Below are positions 47,156 to 59,510 of a stretch of 64,000 bases of DNA, one piece after another. Under the pieces are notes generated by a model. That model searched no databases. It saw nothing but the letters and a program-made list of their open reading frames with translations, and was not told the DNA's origin. Positions within the stretch are counted from its first letter, which is position 1. Each line of letters opens with the position of its first letter. The stretch spans positions 13,992,001 to 14,056,000 of the forward strand of contig CM068582.1 in assembly GCA_035048485.1 (NCBI GenBank). Direction: 5' to 3'. The position numbers and the translations under genes were made by a program. This DNA comes from Pteria penguin (Eukaryota; Mollusca; Bivalvia; Pterioida; Pteriidae).

Positions 47156-47450
47156 TGTGTGTTTACAAATTACTACTAAACTTTTAACTCAGGGTTACAG
47201 ATATCACAAGCTAAGAAAAACATTCGGCAAATTCTTCAGATCATATTCAGAACTTCTATCTAAATTTGGAAATATTTCTTTTCAACAGTATGTATCCAAT
47301 GGAATTTCCCATCCTAATTTTTACGGTGATCTCATATATAAACTAAGGAAAGTAAAAGGCTCCGATAGATTATTTTATCATGTAATAAAATAGTCAAACG
47401 TCTCCTAAATAGACAATATGATATTGAGATCATCAAAAAGACTATAGGTC
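47156..47450 (+). pseudogene. C-terminal tail of an RT-type protein
   Basis: Encodes TKLLTQGYRYHKLRKTFGKF, FRSYSELLSKFG and SNGISHPNFYGDLIYKLRKV, then shifts frame into LNRQYDIEIIKKTIGLVFGP. I recognise this as the tail that follows the RT domain in an RT protein family common in cnidarian and mollusc genomes (Penelope-like by my recollection). No RT catalytic block is joined to it. Truncated remnant. Confidence 0.6.
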
Positions 47451-47512
47451 TTGTATTTGGCCCCTCTACAGCCTTATGCAGACTTTTACTTGAACGTTGC
47501 ACGCTGACTAAC

Positions 47513-47642
47513 AGGGCGGTGGGGACTATATGACGGGCCTTGTCCAAACCTCTTTCTATTATATTATTTATATTCATGTATTGTATAGCTCCATGGTGAC
47601 TTCTGCCACATAACTGAGCCGGCAACTCCTCTTTTTTCTTTA
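47513..47642 (+). mobile_element. Internally deleted copy of the long-inverted-repeat family
   Basis: The outer end GGCGGTGGGGACTATATGAC through CCAAACCTCTTTC matches 44757, then it jumps to 'tattatattatttatattc' through 'aactcctcttttttcttt', which matches 45205-45285. About 400 bases of the arm are missing between. Confidence 0.8.
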
Positions 47643-48009
47643 CCTTACTATTTTAGAATATTTGAGACGCTTTCTTCATAATAACAATTATTATTCGGTT
47701 GTGTAAGTGACCTTTGGTTAATTATAGCGAGATGAAAGTCCTACTGAACTTCCAGAATACAGAATGCTATGTTTTGTCTGAGGACGTACCAACATAACCA
47801 ACTATATCCTACAATTCTTTCTTTTGGCAAGACGATAAACTTTGATTACCGGTATTGTTTATGAATTAAAACGTGAGAACAAAAATATTGCCATCCAGCA
47901 CGGCTACACCACTACTAAAAGTTTAACCAGTAAAGGGGTGATCACCCAAGCAAACAGTCAGTTGCTTATAAATTAGTTGTTTTGTTGTTAAAAATAAATA
48001 ATAGATTGA

Positions 48010-48300
48010 TTGATTAATTATTGTTTCACGTCACTCCACGATTATTTCACGTATATGGTGACAGTATCTGACTGATGCATTGCATACAAATTTATACCTA
48101 TATAGCGGACCCTCCCGAAGAAGTGGGGAATAGATATAGAAAATATATACATATATTTTAATTTTGTGCACCAGATGCGCATTTCGACAACATATGTCTC
48201 TTCTTTTACGTGCCACACGAGGTCCCTACCGTCTCATCTGTAAGACAGGATGCCGATATACCCACGGCAGGAGTCGAACCCGGGACCTTTCTGTCACTTC
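48010..48300 (-). mobile_element. Chimeric SINE with dispersed-repeat segment
   Basis: The plus-strand text starts with a SINE tail (TTATTGTTTCACGTCACTCC) and ends with a tRNA-like head in reverse (B-box GGAGTCGAACCCGGGACC). Between them, at about 48165-48210, lies 'gtgcaccagatgcgcatttcgacaa', the reverse of the terminal block of the repeat at 25385. A further piece (48200-48240, 'cgtgccacacgaggtccctaccg') matches the SINE at 60656 in reverse ('gcacataaaagatccctcg'). Confidence 0.6.
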
Positions 48301-48414
48301 ATCCATTGAGACCACCGGATTAAGACAAATAGTAAATGATATGGATAGTAATTTTAAAATGATCATACGCAGGCTAATCCTAAGACTATAAACTCGCTAT
48401 TGCTTTAAGTACTG

Positions 48415-48735
48415 AATGGGTCTAAATGATCCCTAATATCTACTATTTGCTGTATTTTTAAACATTATTCTGCTTTAAAAATTCTTTTCAGTTTTATCAA
48501 ACATTCCATTCTGGTCCACACTTTGGTGCTTGCACCAAACTGTTTCTTGTTTAACATATACATTTAAATTTGTTGACACTAATATACATACTATCATTTG
48601 TGATAAAGGTGACGAATATAGAATTCCTACGGTGATTTTTCCTTGGTTAGCTGGCAATGTTCCTAGACCCCCATTAGAATGTTCATTACGTTGTTGGTTT
48701 ATTATTTTCTTATAAACCGAGTCCCAAATCCTTCT
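48415..48735 (+). pseudogene. RT-type protein fragment
   Basis: Encodes KFVDTNIHTIICDKGDEYRI and IFPWLAGNVPRPP, then RCWFIIF. It corresponds to the region between the catalytic RT blocks and the tail in the same RT family as the piece at 47156 (I-x-D-K-R-D-D-F, then F-P-x-L-D-G-D-V-P). The order of the two fragments on the chromosome is reversed relative to the protein, so they are separate insertions. Confidence 0.5.
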
Positions 48736-50177
48736 GAGAATTCATATTTATTTTGTCACGATGCATAGATGTATCGACATTTGTTTTATGAGTTTGTGTT
48801 TCAACTTATATGGGAGGGGGGAGGGGGGGGGGGGCAGGGTGTGGTCTTTCTGTCTTAGATAACGTAAGATATAATAATACTAATGCTCATAATATCCATA
48901 TTATATTAATCAGATGTCAGAAATAAACGATTTGTAGAAGACCCCAATTCCTTTATGAGATATATGTTTTAAACATTAACAGACAAAGAATGAATGGTGA
49001 AGGTTTAATGACAAAAAAAAATTAATAAATAAATTTCTTAACGTATTCTATTATGGAAGATGTTAACAATATAAAAATATAATATTTGTATTTACGACCT
49101 GTCAGCCACTTGGCATTTATCTACTTCTGATAAAAACTAGAAGTCGCTCAGTGATAGTGAGGCCAATCGCAAATGACTAAATTCAAATCGATCAAAATGC
49201 GTTGTTTGCAATTTTCACAATTTATCGAGAAATATTTTTAATATTAATGTAAATTAAAATCATATCATTAGAATATTCATTTTGTTTTCTTCTCGCTTCT
49301 TAAATTTCATCTCATCTAGAGTAGAAATAAAGAAATTACAGCGATTTGAAAATAGCTAAAAGCATTAAAATATTTACCGACAGCGCGGCGGTACAGCGAG
49401 ATGTTTGTTTTGCCTTGTAATTGACGGCGCAGTGAGCATAAAAGCGATATATTCAGTGGCGTTGACCGGGATCACGGTTGTATTTAATCCAGTTAAGTGA
49501 GGTTTTTCAGGTAAATACGTCCATTAACTGTAAGCAGGTGATCGCCGAAGCGAAAACCATGGGCGACACGGGCACAAACACGTTTTATATCTACAATTTT
49601 CAGTTTTTAATTTATTTCTACCGGTTCACAATATGCGATAAATGTTTCCCCCGATTCAATTTATACCATTTTTATAAAAAAAAATATACCTAGAAATGAC
49701 CACAGTCCATTCAAAAATAAAAAGATACTTTCACCCTCTCTGCCAAAACAAGCGATCCGCCATGTTGTTTTAATAAGTCATTGATTACATCGATATACAT
49801 AGTAAATAATAGCGCATTATAAAGTTTTCAAAAAACACATAACAAAACAATGCCAATAGAAGTAATTATGATTGTCCTATTTGTGAAAAATTACTCTGTA
49901 GCATTCATTTACAAAGTTTTATTAATCAGAAGTTTCATTTCATTATTCATAATAGGCCTACATAAATAAGCCCGGCGTGGACGCGTGGGTTAACACTAAC
50001 CATGAACGATTATTACACGAATTGATAATTACTTGTATCTACATTGATTAAACATTTGACGATTTCATATAGTTTATTGTAATTATGTAGCTCTTTTGTT
50101 AACACTGTACGATTTTACACGAGTTTCCCCTGACTCGGGGACTTCCATATATTATATGTATAATTATATACAGAAAT

Positions 50178-51026
50178 CAGACCTGCCTACCTTTAACGAT
50201 TTTGGCGGGGTTTTTTTTCGATTTTTACCTGAAATTACGCTCTACGCTTTCGCCGCTCAGTTTTACGCCAAAATACATATTTTCAACGGAAATGATTTCC
50301 CCTAAACTTATTAGCAAACGATTTTTTGTTTAACGTCACACCAAAAATATTTCACGTATATGGCGACAGCATCTACCTGATGCGGGGCATACAAATTTTG
50401 ACCTTTGCAACGGACCGAAGCAGTGACAGGACACCGGCATGACCAGAGCGGGATTCGAATCCCGGCCTCCCGATCAGGAGTCCAGTGCGATACCACTAGG
50501 CCATGCCGGCTTCTATTAGCAAACAAATAGACTTGTTAATTTAAGTTCTTTGTCAAGTGAACGTAAATGATATGGAGAGTTTCTGACAATGTCGAAGCGA
50601 GGAAAACAGAGGGCGAGAGATTTCAATAATTATGATGAGCAAGATACTGCTAAAAAGAAAAAGTTTGGTCAAAAGTTTAAGATCGAGTACAAACTTACTT
50701 GGAGTTGTCATGGTTTCTCTTGCAAAAGAGGTGTATTTGTGGTTCAAATTTCTACTGTACACACGGAGGCCGATTCATTTGTGAAATGCACATAGAAAAG
50801 ATTTGAAAATTTCGATAGAAACTTCCAGTGTGAAAACATTTTGGTAATATTGTACTTAAACACCAGAGGAGCATCAACAGCACTTAAATGATGCTTTGCA
50901 TTGTGGTACCTCAGATGACCTTGTCCCTCGGCTGATGTTTGTTCTCAAAAGTACACACGATGGTTCACATTACACTTTCTAGAGCAAACTATTACACTTA
51001 AGGTAAACAACGGGTAGGCAGGTCTG
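50178..51026 (+). mobile_element. hAT-like non-autonomous element
   Basis: Inverted ends CAGACCTGCCTACC / GGTAGGCAGGTCTG are flanked by the direct repeat AGAAAT (50172-50177, 51027-51032). The matching place in copy A (about 3080) reads TATTTCTGTA with a single copy, which is the empty site. The 5' ORF at 50589-50795 begins MSKRGKQRARDF and KKKKFGQKFKIEY, and a neighbouring frame has CGSNFYCTHGGRFICEMHIEK, reminiscent of the TTF-type zinc finger at the start of some hAT proteins. The 6-bp duplication is shorter than the 8 bp usual for hAT. Confidence 0.6.
50320..50513 (-). mobile_element. Full-length tRNA-derived SINE with target duplication
   Basis: On the minus strand a tRNA-like head (GCCGGCATGGCCTAGTGG A box, GGGATTCGAATCCC B box) leads to the shared body and a tail GGTGTGACGTTAAACAAAA. 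It is flanked by an exact 11-bp repeat TATTAGCAAAC (50309-50319 and 50514-50524). It lies inside the hAT-like element. Confidence 0.9.
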
Positions 51027-51327
51027 AGAAATACACATTTCAATGTAATAGATACCAAGAATTATATATTGAGCGATAAAATAAGATATCATTTCATCAT
51101 ATGGTTAACATTGAACCCTGTTTCCAACTTCAGACTTACATTTTAATTGCAGATAGATCTAGAGTTGCGTAAGAAATGTGTGTGGGGGGGGGGAGGGGGG
51201 GGGGGTGATAAACTATTTATATTTCAGGAACAATTTTTTTTTTGTTTAAGCAAAGGAGATAAGACTTAGAGCCTATTTTAATTTAAATTATATGGTTTTA
51301 ATCTTTAGTTAATTTTGATATTTATAT

Positions 51328-51483
51328 CAGTGGCGAATCCAGGATTTCCGAAGAGAGAGGGGCACATCTCAATGAAAGTCAAATATTAGCCAAAATACTC
51401 CGCCATTTTAGGTGCCAAATCTGAAGATTTATTCATATTTGTGGCAAAAAGGAGGGGGAGGCGCATCTATAAATCCGCCACTG
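51328..51483. mobile_element. hAT-type MITE, 156 bp
   Basis: Ends CAGTGGCGAATCCAGGATT and AATCCGCCACTG are inverted; CAGTGGCGGA is the common end of hAT MITEs. The flanks are AT-only (atttatat / tatatata), so the 8-bp target duplication cannot be judged. Copy A has no such insert at the matching place. Confidence 0.75.
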
Positions 51484-52189
51484 TATATATAACAAGAAGA
51501 TAAAAAATTATGTTATGGTACTACGAAATGCCAATCGCGTGACCTAATATTCACGAAAAATGAAAGGCTTTAAATACGTAATTTTTATGTTACATTTAAA
51601 TAACTATGTATTGAAGACTTTATAAAAATAATTTTGATTTAATATTTAACCGATATACCTGTAATTGGCTATCAAAAACATGTGTTTTTTTCAGTACAGC
51701 TCGCATGAAAACACCAGCGAAAGCGATGACTCTTCGTCATGCGCAATCAGATGGTCAGTTCCAAGAAAGATTCTATAATATCTTTTATATAGTTGACTTC
51801 CTAATCATGTTGCAACATTTTCAATATATCGAGGGTATATCGGAGTAACGTCGTCTAGGGTGATCACTTGTCACCCGTGCAGCTCAATTATTACGTGAAA
51901 ACACCTCAATCGGCTGTTTTACCCAGCAAATATCACCTTTCATTTCGTATATTTTGTCATATTTCAAGATATAAATAAGCGATCTTAATAAATTGGGTTT
52001 TCATAATAATGAAGGACAAGGACTAATTATCATGAAGAAGTAAAGAACAGGAATTGAAATCAACCAAGCTTTACAACATTTTCTATTTATGTAGAGTTTA
52101 TATCTGAGATAATGTTCTATATTTATTATAACCACTAGGCTGGTGCTGGTGGACTGATAGTTTCCGAAGGCATCATAAGTCTAGTTTTC

Positions 52190-52450
52190 AGTGATTTTGT
52201 ACAGACATTAAATCTATATACTTCAAATTTTCAGTTATCAAATTAAATAAATCACTCTAAAACTAAGGAGTATCTCCCTCATGCATAACTCTGTCCTTGG
52301 ATAGATTCTTTGGTTCACTTTTCGGTCATTTTGGCTTCAACACTGCTCTTCATATTTTTATATATTTTGAGAATTCCAGTCATTCGGCCACGAGCATCAC
52401 TGAAGAGACATAACTTGTCGAAATGCACATATGGTGCGCAAAATTGAAAG
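52190..52450 (+). repeat. Dispersed repeat family with 'cgaaatgcacatatgg' end
   Basis: Second copy of the family described at 25385, inside DNA element copy B and absent from copy A. Confidence 0.65.
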
Positions 52451-52910
52451 GTATATATGATCTATATTTTATAGGGTTTTTTTATAAAGAATATAAAACA
52501 TATAGTAAATTAATGTTTAAAAAATAAGTTATACTGTGATACATTAAAAGGTATTTGATATTTTCCTTTTTTTTTTACATTTTTGAAAAGAGTACTATGC
52601 CCCTGATTTAGGTAAAAACGTTTATCCTTCAAAGATAAAATTACAAATTTTATGCATAACTCATTAAGTTATGCACTTATGAAATTGCTAGTTTGGGCAT
52701 TTTGATTTCCTGAAAAAGCTATGAAAATGCCAAATTTTCCTTATCTTGTAAAGTACTTGCGATAAACCAGTGAAATTTTCAGAGTTTGTTAACTATAACG
52801 TGTACTTTGTAACTTATTTATTCTTTGTTATATTGTGATAGAAATAAAGGATTTATAGTTATCTAAGACGTGTATCTCATGTGTTTTAATGAAAGAGATT
52901 GGGCCTCACT

Positions 52911-52982
52911 ATCAGTAAATGAGTTGGTCGGCTCCTGACCAAGTGGTGCCAGGTTCGATTCCCGAATCGGCGCACCGGTATA

Positions 52983-53025
<43 letters not shown>

Positions 53026-53060
53026 AGAGAGAGAGAGAAAGAGAGAGAGAGAGCGTGAAA
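52911..53060 (+). repeat. tRNA-like SINE head followed by (TA)n(GA)n
   Basis: A perfect B box (GGTTCGATTCC) at about 52951 and an A-box-like GAGTTGGTCGGCTCC upstream sit directly after the end of DNA element copy B. Then a TA run passes into a GA run to about 53055. The tRNA fold is incomplete, so this is a SINE remnant, not a tRNA gene. Confidence 0.6.
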
Positions 53061-54640
53061 AATCAAACAGGAGACTTCTACTCCAACAAAGCACCTTGCC
53101 GAGCCTCCATCCCTATATAACCCCCCCCCAACCACCTCTCTCTCTCGTCTGTCTTTCTCTCTCAAACATTTTCGACATCACCGCTAGATAGAATTAGTTG
53201 TCATTATGCAAATCTGGTACACAATTTCATTCTATCGTTTTTTATTTAGTCGATAATAAAGCCTCTTACATTTCATTCTCAAAGTAATTGTTGTACAAAA
53301 TAGAGAAGCATATCTACCATTCTTGATTCATTGCACTATACGTGCATCTCTTCAGTGATCGACAAGAGGGAAATGTGGAAGTATAGAGCATTGATAAAGC
53401 AGCTAAATCAATCTGATGTAATATTATGATAAGAAAACATCATATCGTATTCTGTAGGAAATAGATATACACTACTCCCTAAGATAAATATCATTTCAAA
53501 TATAATAGAAATCAAATCAAATATTCTATCTTTCCACTAAATGGAGCATCCCCGATTCAAGGTGGCCATGATCGCACCTTTACTCTAAATTAATTCTAAA
53601 CTAAATTCTAAATTATCGTATTTCAATTTTCAGGCTCAACTCTCTCTCTAATGAATTGATGGGTACTTCTCTCGCGCGCCTCACCATCTATCTATCTTTA
53701 ACTTGCTCTCTACGTCGCCTTCTTTATCTTTCTGTTTACCTCTCATTTTTCTCTGGTAAAAAGATGGAGAATTCTCGTTTTTTTCTGTCTGTCTTCCACT
53801 AATAGTGTTTGCTGCTATAGCAATCCCGAACTAAAGGGAAAACTACTTTTTTCCTTCTTCGGTTGTTTACTTATGTAAAAACAAACAACAATAGACGCAC
53901 TCTTTGTAGTTGTCGTGACGATATGGTGGGGAAAATACTTAACATTACGAAACACCTTGAGACATATGAATTCCATTGAAAATAGCCAAAACCTCAACTT
54001 GTTACATTGGAATCATCTCAAATAATTGGTGTAGTCACACCTCATCCGATGTCGATACTTGTCTTTAGGAAATTATTATGCAGGACAACTTCTGTAATAT
54101 ATATACAAAAACCAGATAAATTCAAATGAACTAGAGATTACATCTTCTACAACTTCCGAATGCAATATATTCAAATTGTAATAGAACCTTTCGTTGCAGC
54201 TGGTAGATTAATTATCATAAATGACAACAGCATTGCCAACTACAAAAACTAATATTTTCATGTACATAGAGAAGAGAAGGAAGGTCGCTAAATATAATGT
54301 ATATATAAATATAAGAACATATGAATGTGCAAATAAATTATATATAATAAAATATAACCCTTTAGTGTTTAGGAAATTATACAATACTGGATGCCATAAC
54401 CAAACATTGAATATAATGAAATTTATGAATAATTATGAATAAGAAATGAATCAGTAAGATCTTAAAATGAGATATAAAAATGACATTACTAAATCGTCTT
54501 AATGTGGGGAAAATTGAGAGTTCTCTATCTCTTTTGAAAGAAATTGATTTCTGTTCTGAAGAACTGTCGACATTGCAAAATACGATAAAAAATGTCAACT
54601 GATCATAATAAAACATTGAGTTAACTGCTTTAAATTATAA
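53061..54640. other. No gene seen
   Basis: Mixed AT-rich sequence with pyrimidine-rich (CT) patches at about 53135-53165 and 53640-53770. No coding or RNA feature recognised. Confidence 0.5.
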
Positions 54641-54644
54641 AGTA

Positions 54645-54900
54645 TTTCTCTCTGGAGAGATAGAGGGAGACCGTACAATAAATAGAGACAGACAGAAAGA
54701 GAGAGAGAGACGAAAAGAGATAGAGACGGTACCCTTTTGATACAGGTGGGAGGGAAAGAGAGATAAATAGAGAGAGAAATGGGGAGAGGAAGACAGATGG
54801 ATAGACATAGATACGGAAAGAGAGAGTATAGAATTAAAGAGATCGGTAGAGAAAGATAAATAGATCAATAGATAAGGGACAGAAAAAGAGATAGAATTAT
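54645..54900. repeat. Degenerate (GA)n tract
   Basis: Imperfect GAGAGA / GATAGA units extend for about 250 bases. Confidence 0.85.
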
Positions 54901-56629
54901 TCAGATTATTAAAATTAGATTAAGTAGAATTTACAAAATTCTACACACGTGAGAATATGCTAAATAGAGATCACTTACTTCAGCCTAACCCTCCAAGTGA
55001 ATGGGATTGTATGAATTTCTGACATGTGTTAAATTTGAAAATCAGCATTTATATTTAATTTAAATATTTTGTTCTACAAATAATGTGGACTTTTTCAATT
55101 TTGAACATTTTCGACAAGATAGTATTTATCAAAATTCACAGAAAATAAATATAGGTGTAGATAATCATATTCATGTAAATGTAGTAACTCTATTATTCAC
55201 TTCAATAATACGTTACAGTCACGATAAAGGGAAAAAAAAGTTAGAGCTCATCTTCAGATGTACTTATCAATTTTCTACACAGCATACATATGTTAAATAC
55301 CAACGTTTCTACTTATCTTTTATTTACATTTCGATATGTTTCTTTAGCATAAAACTTTAATGGAGTTATTCCCTGGTAACCAGTATTCCCCCATCTTTGA
55401 ATATATATATTTCATAAATGAAATGCATCATGTCAGAGATTTTTCCAAACTTTGGATACTTCCAATGTTTTTACAATGCTAATGAATGTTTTCACATATT
55501 TGAAAATGCCGAGAAGTTTCTAAAGAATTGTAAATATAAACAACGTTCTCAAAATAATTATTTGAATCTAATATGAATATCAGACAACAGCTCGTCAAAA
55601 ATCAATATATTTTGTGGGAAATTCACTTCTTGTAGCAAAACTAATCATCTTTATAAAGGGAAGGTCTGGTAAGTAATTTTCACAAAACTCATTATATTCT
55701 CATTGTTATATTACACGTTGCACCAAAAATACAGGACTCATTGTATAATAAAGACAATTGAAATGTCCGCGACCGCTCGCAGAGCTCTGAAAAATTGTGC
55801 TATTTTCTTTCAGATTCTATCAGTGTTTTTCAGTGTCGTCGAAGTCTTCAATGGTTGTTGTCGTTGTTGTTGAATTTCTAAGTGTATTTCAGACTTCGGA
55901 GGTTTTCAGACTTTTCAGAGTAAAACGGGATTCTTACGCGTTTCGCACTCATTAGTGCTACAGATTGCATTTAAATTTTCACTCAGGGCCGAGAGGTTTC
56001 GAAATCAAAAAACAGCTAGCTGGCCAGTCCTATCTTTCGGTTAAGACGGTAAAAAGCAAGATCAAGAGTACCGGTAGACGATAGGATGTAAAATGTTCCT
56101 CGCTATAGATTCGTTGCTAAGGTCGTGATTTGTATGCAAATGTCAGACAGATGTCAAATTATAATCACCAACAAAATATAGATCAAACTCTAAAATGGTT
56201 GCTTACTCTTTTGTATTGAATTAGTTTGGTCTAATATCAAAACAAGTATACTTCTGCTATGATGAATAAGTCGATAGCGAGCTTGACTGGGAGCCAGAAT
56301 GTCCCGGATCCGAGCCCATAAATGGTTGATCGGAGTCTTTCAGATTAAAGATTGATATACGAGGTCACTTTTCCAAGTCGAAATATATCCTCATAGGCTT
56401 TGTATAGTGTCAAAATTGTCTTGAATGCATAAGGAAAATGTCGTCAAAGTATAGTTATAAAGACTGATGTAACAGTATTACGCTGTCGAGCCAAAACATT
56501 AAAAAATTTTCCTTCTACAATATAGCTCTAGGTCCAAAAAGAGGAGGAGACGTGGCCCAAAACTTTCATCATCTCATCTAATCTGTTTATACCAGGCACT
56601 TTCTTAAGTCTCCCTTTCACTACTGTCTG
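54901..56629. other. No gene seen
   Basis: No recognisable gene. Open frames of up to 91 codons (55085-55360) have no motif. Confidence 0.5.
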
Positions 56630-56860
56630 AGGGTACAATAAGCCCAGTTTACATTGCTTCTGTACTGACTCATAATATATACTTTAAATTTACTGTGATA
56701 AAAATTATTCGTAGATACCTCTGCATATCTTCTTAATTTAAACTCAGTCTCGTGATTTGTATGCTCTTCGACTGTTTATACTTTTAACTTCCAAAGCTTC
56801 GTTTTTGAGTGTCACTGAAGAATCATAAGTGGTCGAAATACGCATATGGTGCACTTAATC
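56630..56860 (+). repeat. Dispersed repeat family with 'cgaaatacgcatatgg' end
   Basis: Third copy of the family described at 25385. It also shares the upstream part 'aagcccagt.tttac' and 'atatactttaaatttactgtga' with the first copy. Confidence 0.7.
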
Positions 56861-57429
56861 AATACATGCTTATTTATTTCTAGATAGATATTGTCATCTT
56901 TCAATTTAATGAACATTCATTTAATTAAATCTATTATAGGGTTTTCAATAATAGGTTTTTAGTGTACGAGTCACAGATGTCACCATGTTTTCTTCAATCA
57001 ATATATGCACTACAATATTTGTTGATTATGTTTTTATGTTTATGTGATGGTTTATTTTGCAAATCTTTCAATTAAGAAAATAATGAATACATGTATTTTC
57101 CTCCGAAATAAATGTATCCATTCATTCATTTGTAAGATAAACTAGCACATTTGTAAAATTATCAGATTTTAACTGAAACTTTTTTTTCTACTACTTCACA
57201 CTGAGATTATCGCAAAACCTATATATATATATCAAAACAGTATAATGGTTTGTGTCTTCACCGGCAAACACAGACATTATGTAGAATTTTATTGCAGTTT
57301 GTACAAGGCGTAGTTACGTCAAATGTTAATGGATTAACATTGGACGCAAACGTTAAACGCGAATGCTGTGATATTTTATGTAAAGTGGGTTTTAAACCTA
57401 CTACCCATAGTGAGTGACAAATATTATTT

Positions 57430-57800
57430 CAATTCACCGTGTTAAGTCGGTACTTCAACTACATCACAATCGAATATTTCAGTTGGGTTGGGTTTTTTTT
57501 TCTTTCTTTCTTTTTCTTTCTTTTTGAGTGTTTGTCCTTATATCTGCATGTCCATGGTAATTTTTCTGATACTGCTTAGTCATATAATTTCTATCCTTTC
57601 TTATTTAAAATAATCACTTTAATAATAGGAACTGTAGTAGTTTGTACAAATAAAGTTATGCAATCATTTAAAATATACAAACAAGGTATTTTCAGCGACT
57701 GAATATTTGAAGTTCCTTTCCCCTATATATCCGCTGTGGCTTTTGTCTCAAAGCTGAGTCGGCCCTCCCCCTTTCTTTCTTCAACTTCCTTGAACAATAA
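57430..57800 (+). repeat. Old copy of the long-inverted-repeat family
   Basis: 'gtgttaagtcggtac', 'acatcacaatcgaatat' and later 'agctgagtcggccctcc' with 'ctttctttc' follow the order seen at 45130-45285, strongly diverged. Confidence 0.55.
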
Positions 57801-59085
57801 GATACTTTTGCAGTAAAAATAACTTAATATAATGAGACATTTGTGTTTAAGATGATGCTTGAAATATTACTGTTCATGTGAATATTGCATATTGATTAAC
57901 TCTCAGGAAGGGTTATTTGCCGGACTACAACCAGTAAAGAGGTCGAATAATTATTTCTAATCAGTAATCAGATATTTTACTTAATATTAAGATATGGAAA
58001 GACCAAAATATAATAGTAATTCATATTCCTATGAATTCTTCCAATGTATTAAATAGTAATATCATCTCGAAATCTATCATGCAGATAGACAGATTCAATG
58101 CTTTTCTTTGTACCGTGGGTCTATAACTGCTTCTTTGAATCTCAACACAGTTGTCATTAAGTATATTAATACCATACCTCTTTCATGTAAACTGTCATAT
58201 TCCAATTGTGTTCATAGCTCTCTGTTGGACTCAATAATGCTACCACGTACAGTATCATTCTCCTTAGCCATAGTTGTATTTTGTGTGTCTGACGGCAAAT
58301 ACATAAATCTATTCTAAGTAGACATTAGGTGCAGGATTGGTGAAGTGGTTAAGCACTTGGCTTGGGGCGAAGACGATCTGGGATCGATTCTCAGATCGCG
58401 CCACTATGTTTGAGAGATAGTCACGCTGAAACTTGTTCCCCTATTATGATCTGTTAGTCATCTTAATTGAACAAGTTGCGTTTTAACCGAGATTCCCTGT
58501 TTTATGTGATGGTATATAAATGGTACTTATAATTATCACAATTTTTATCGCATTTACTTGTCGATCTTTTTCATTCAGATATTTCATATGCTGTTGTACG
58601 GATTTGAACGCACTCCAGTCTTTTACACTTAAATGGGAAGTACATCACGTGCTGCCTTAATTATCCATCGATCTTTAGCTTTGTTGTCTATTATGGAAAA
58701 CACAAGTCCATTAGTCAAATGAGTTTATACATATTCAAGTGGTTGAGAAATGTGGCTACAAAATGTTACATTAGATCTGTTAAAAGCAAAAAGTGTTATT
58801 TTCTCTATATTTCAAAGTTCGTAAAATGCCCATATTTAAGAAGCTTATGCAAAATTATGTACGCACTCGAAGCCATACTTATACTATATTCCGATTATTT
58901 GCTTTTTTAATGTATTATATAAAAATTCAAGATGTTATTTTTGTAAAAAAAATTAATGAACTAGAAAATCGTTACCATAAAAAATAATTAATTATTTATA
59001 ATCAATAACAACAATTAAGTACTTAAAATGATAAAATTTTTCACCCCAAAAATTAGCTGAATGACCATTTTGAAGCTGTTACCTT
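57801..59085. other. No gene seen, one tRNA-like stretch
   Basis: Apart from the tRNA-like stretch at 58331 (separate entry), nothing is recognised; open frames are short. Confidence 0.5.
58331..58405 (+). repeat. tRNA-like SINE head remnant
   Basis: TGGTGAAGTGGTTAAGCAC resembles an A box and GGATCGATTCTC a B box, 32 bases apart. No acceptor stem closes cleanly and no SINE body follows. Confidence 0.4.
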
Positions 59086-59089
59086 GGTA

Positions 59090-59510
59090 ACATGATATAT
59101 AATGCCCAGTAAAATGTGTCTGGGCACTAACTTTTTACCCCTTGAATGGATTTAAATAATATTTCACAGATTTCTTGTCTAAGACTCAAGGGTGTGTAGT
59201 AACCTTGAACCCAATCATATTTGCAAGGTCAAGGTCACAATGCTTATATCAGTTACATTCTTGTCCTAACTTTAACTTTTTGATGCATGCATGTATATAA
59301 TATTTCACAGAATTGTTGCCCAGGACCCAAGGTTGTGTCAAGACATTGAACCTAGATTATATTTGCAAGGTCACAATGGATGGGCTATGTAAACCATTGT
59401 CCATTCCATAATTTTTATTCCTTCTATGGATTTGAATAATATTTGACAGAATTGTTGCTGAAGACCCACGGCTGTGTCATGTCCTTGAACACTTAAATTG
59501 AATTAATTCT
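59090..59510. repeat. Degenerate tandem repeat, unit about 140 bp
   Basis: Three units of the family at 22440 ('ttaccccttgaatggattt', 'aatatttcacagaattgttgcc', 'tttgcaaggtcaaggtcac'), in the same orientation. Confidence 0.7.

Larger units (their letters stand above)
49156..52910. mobile_element. Non-autonomous DNA transposon, copy B (inverted)
   Basis: Starts AGTGAGGCCAATC and ends with the reverse complement of AGTGAGGCCCAATC, so inverted ends are about 14 bp. It aligns in reverse with copy A at 1473-4066. It is longer because of a hAT-like insertion (50178-51026), a MITE (51328-51483) and a repeat segment (52190-52450). No transposase recognised. Confidence 0.75.

Noticed and set aside
50440..50513. 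tRNA gene on the minus strand at the head of the SINE
   Set aside because: Good A and B boxes, but it is joined to the shared SINE body and flanked by a target duplication; the same applies to the heads near 960, 48270, 52915, 58331 and 60656.
54635..54868. Ser/Leu-rich minus-strand open frame
   Set aside because: Translation of the degenerate GA tract.
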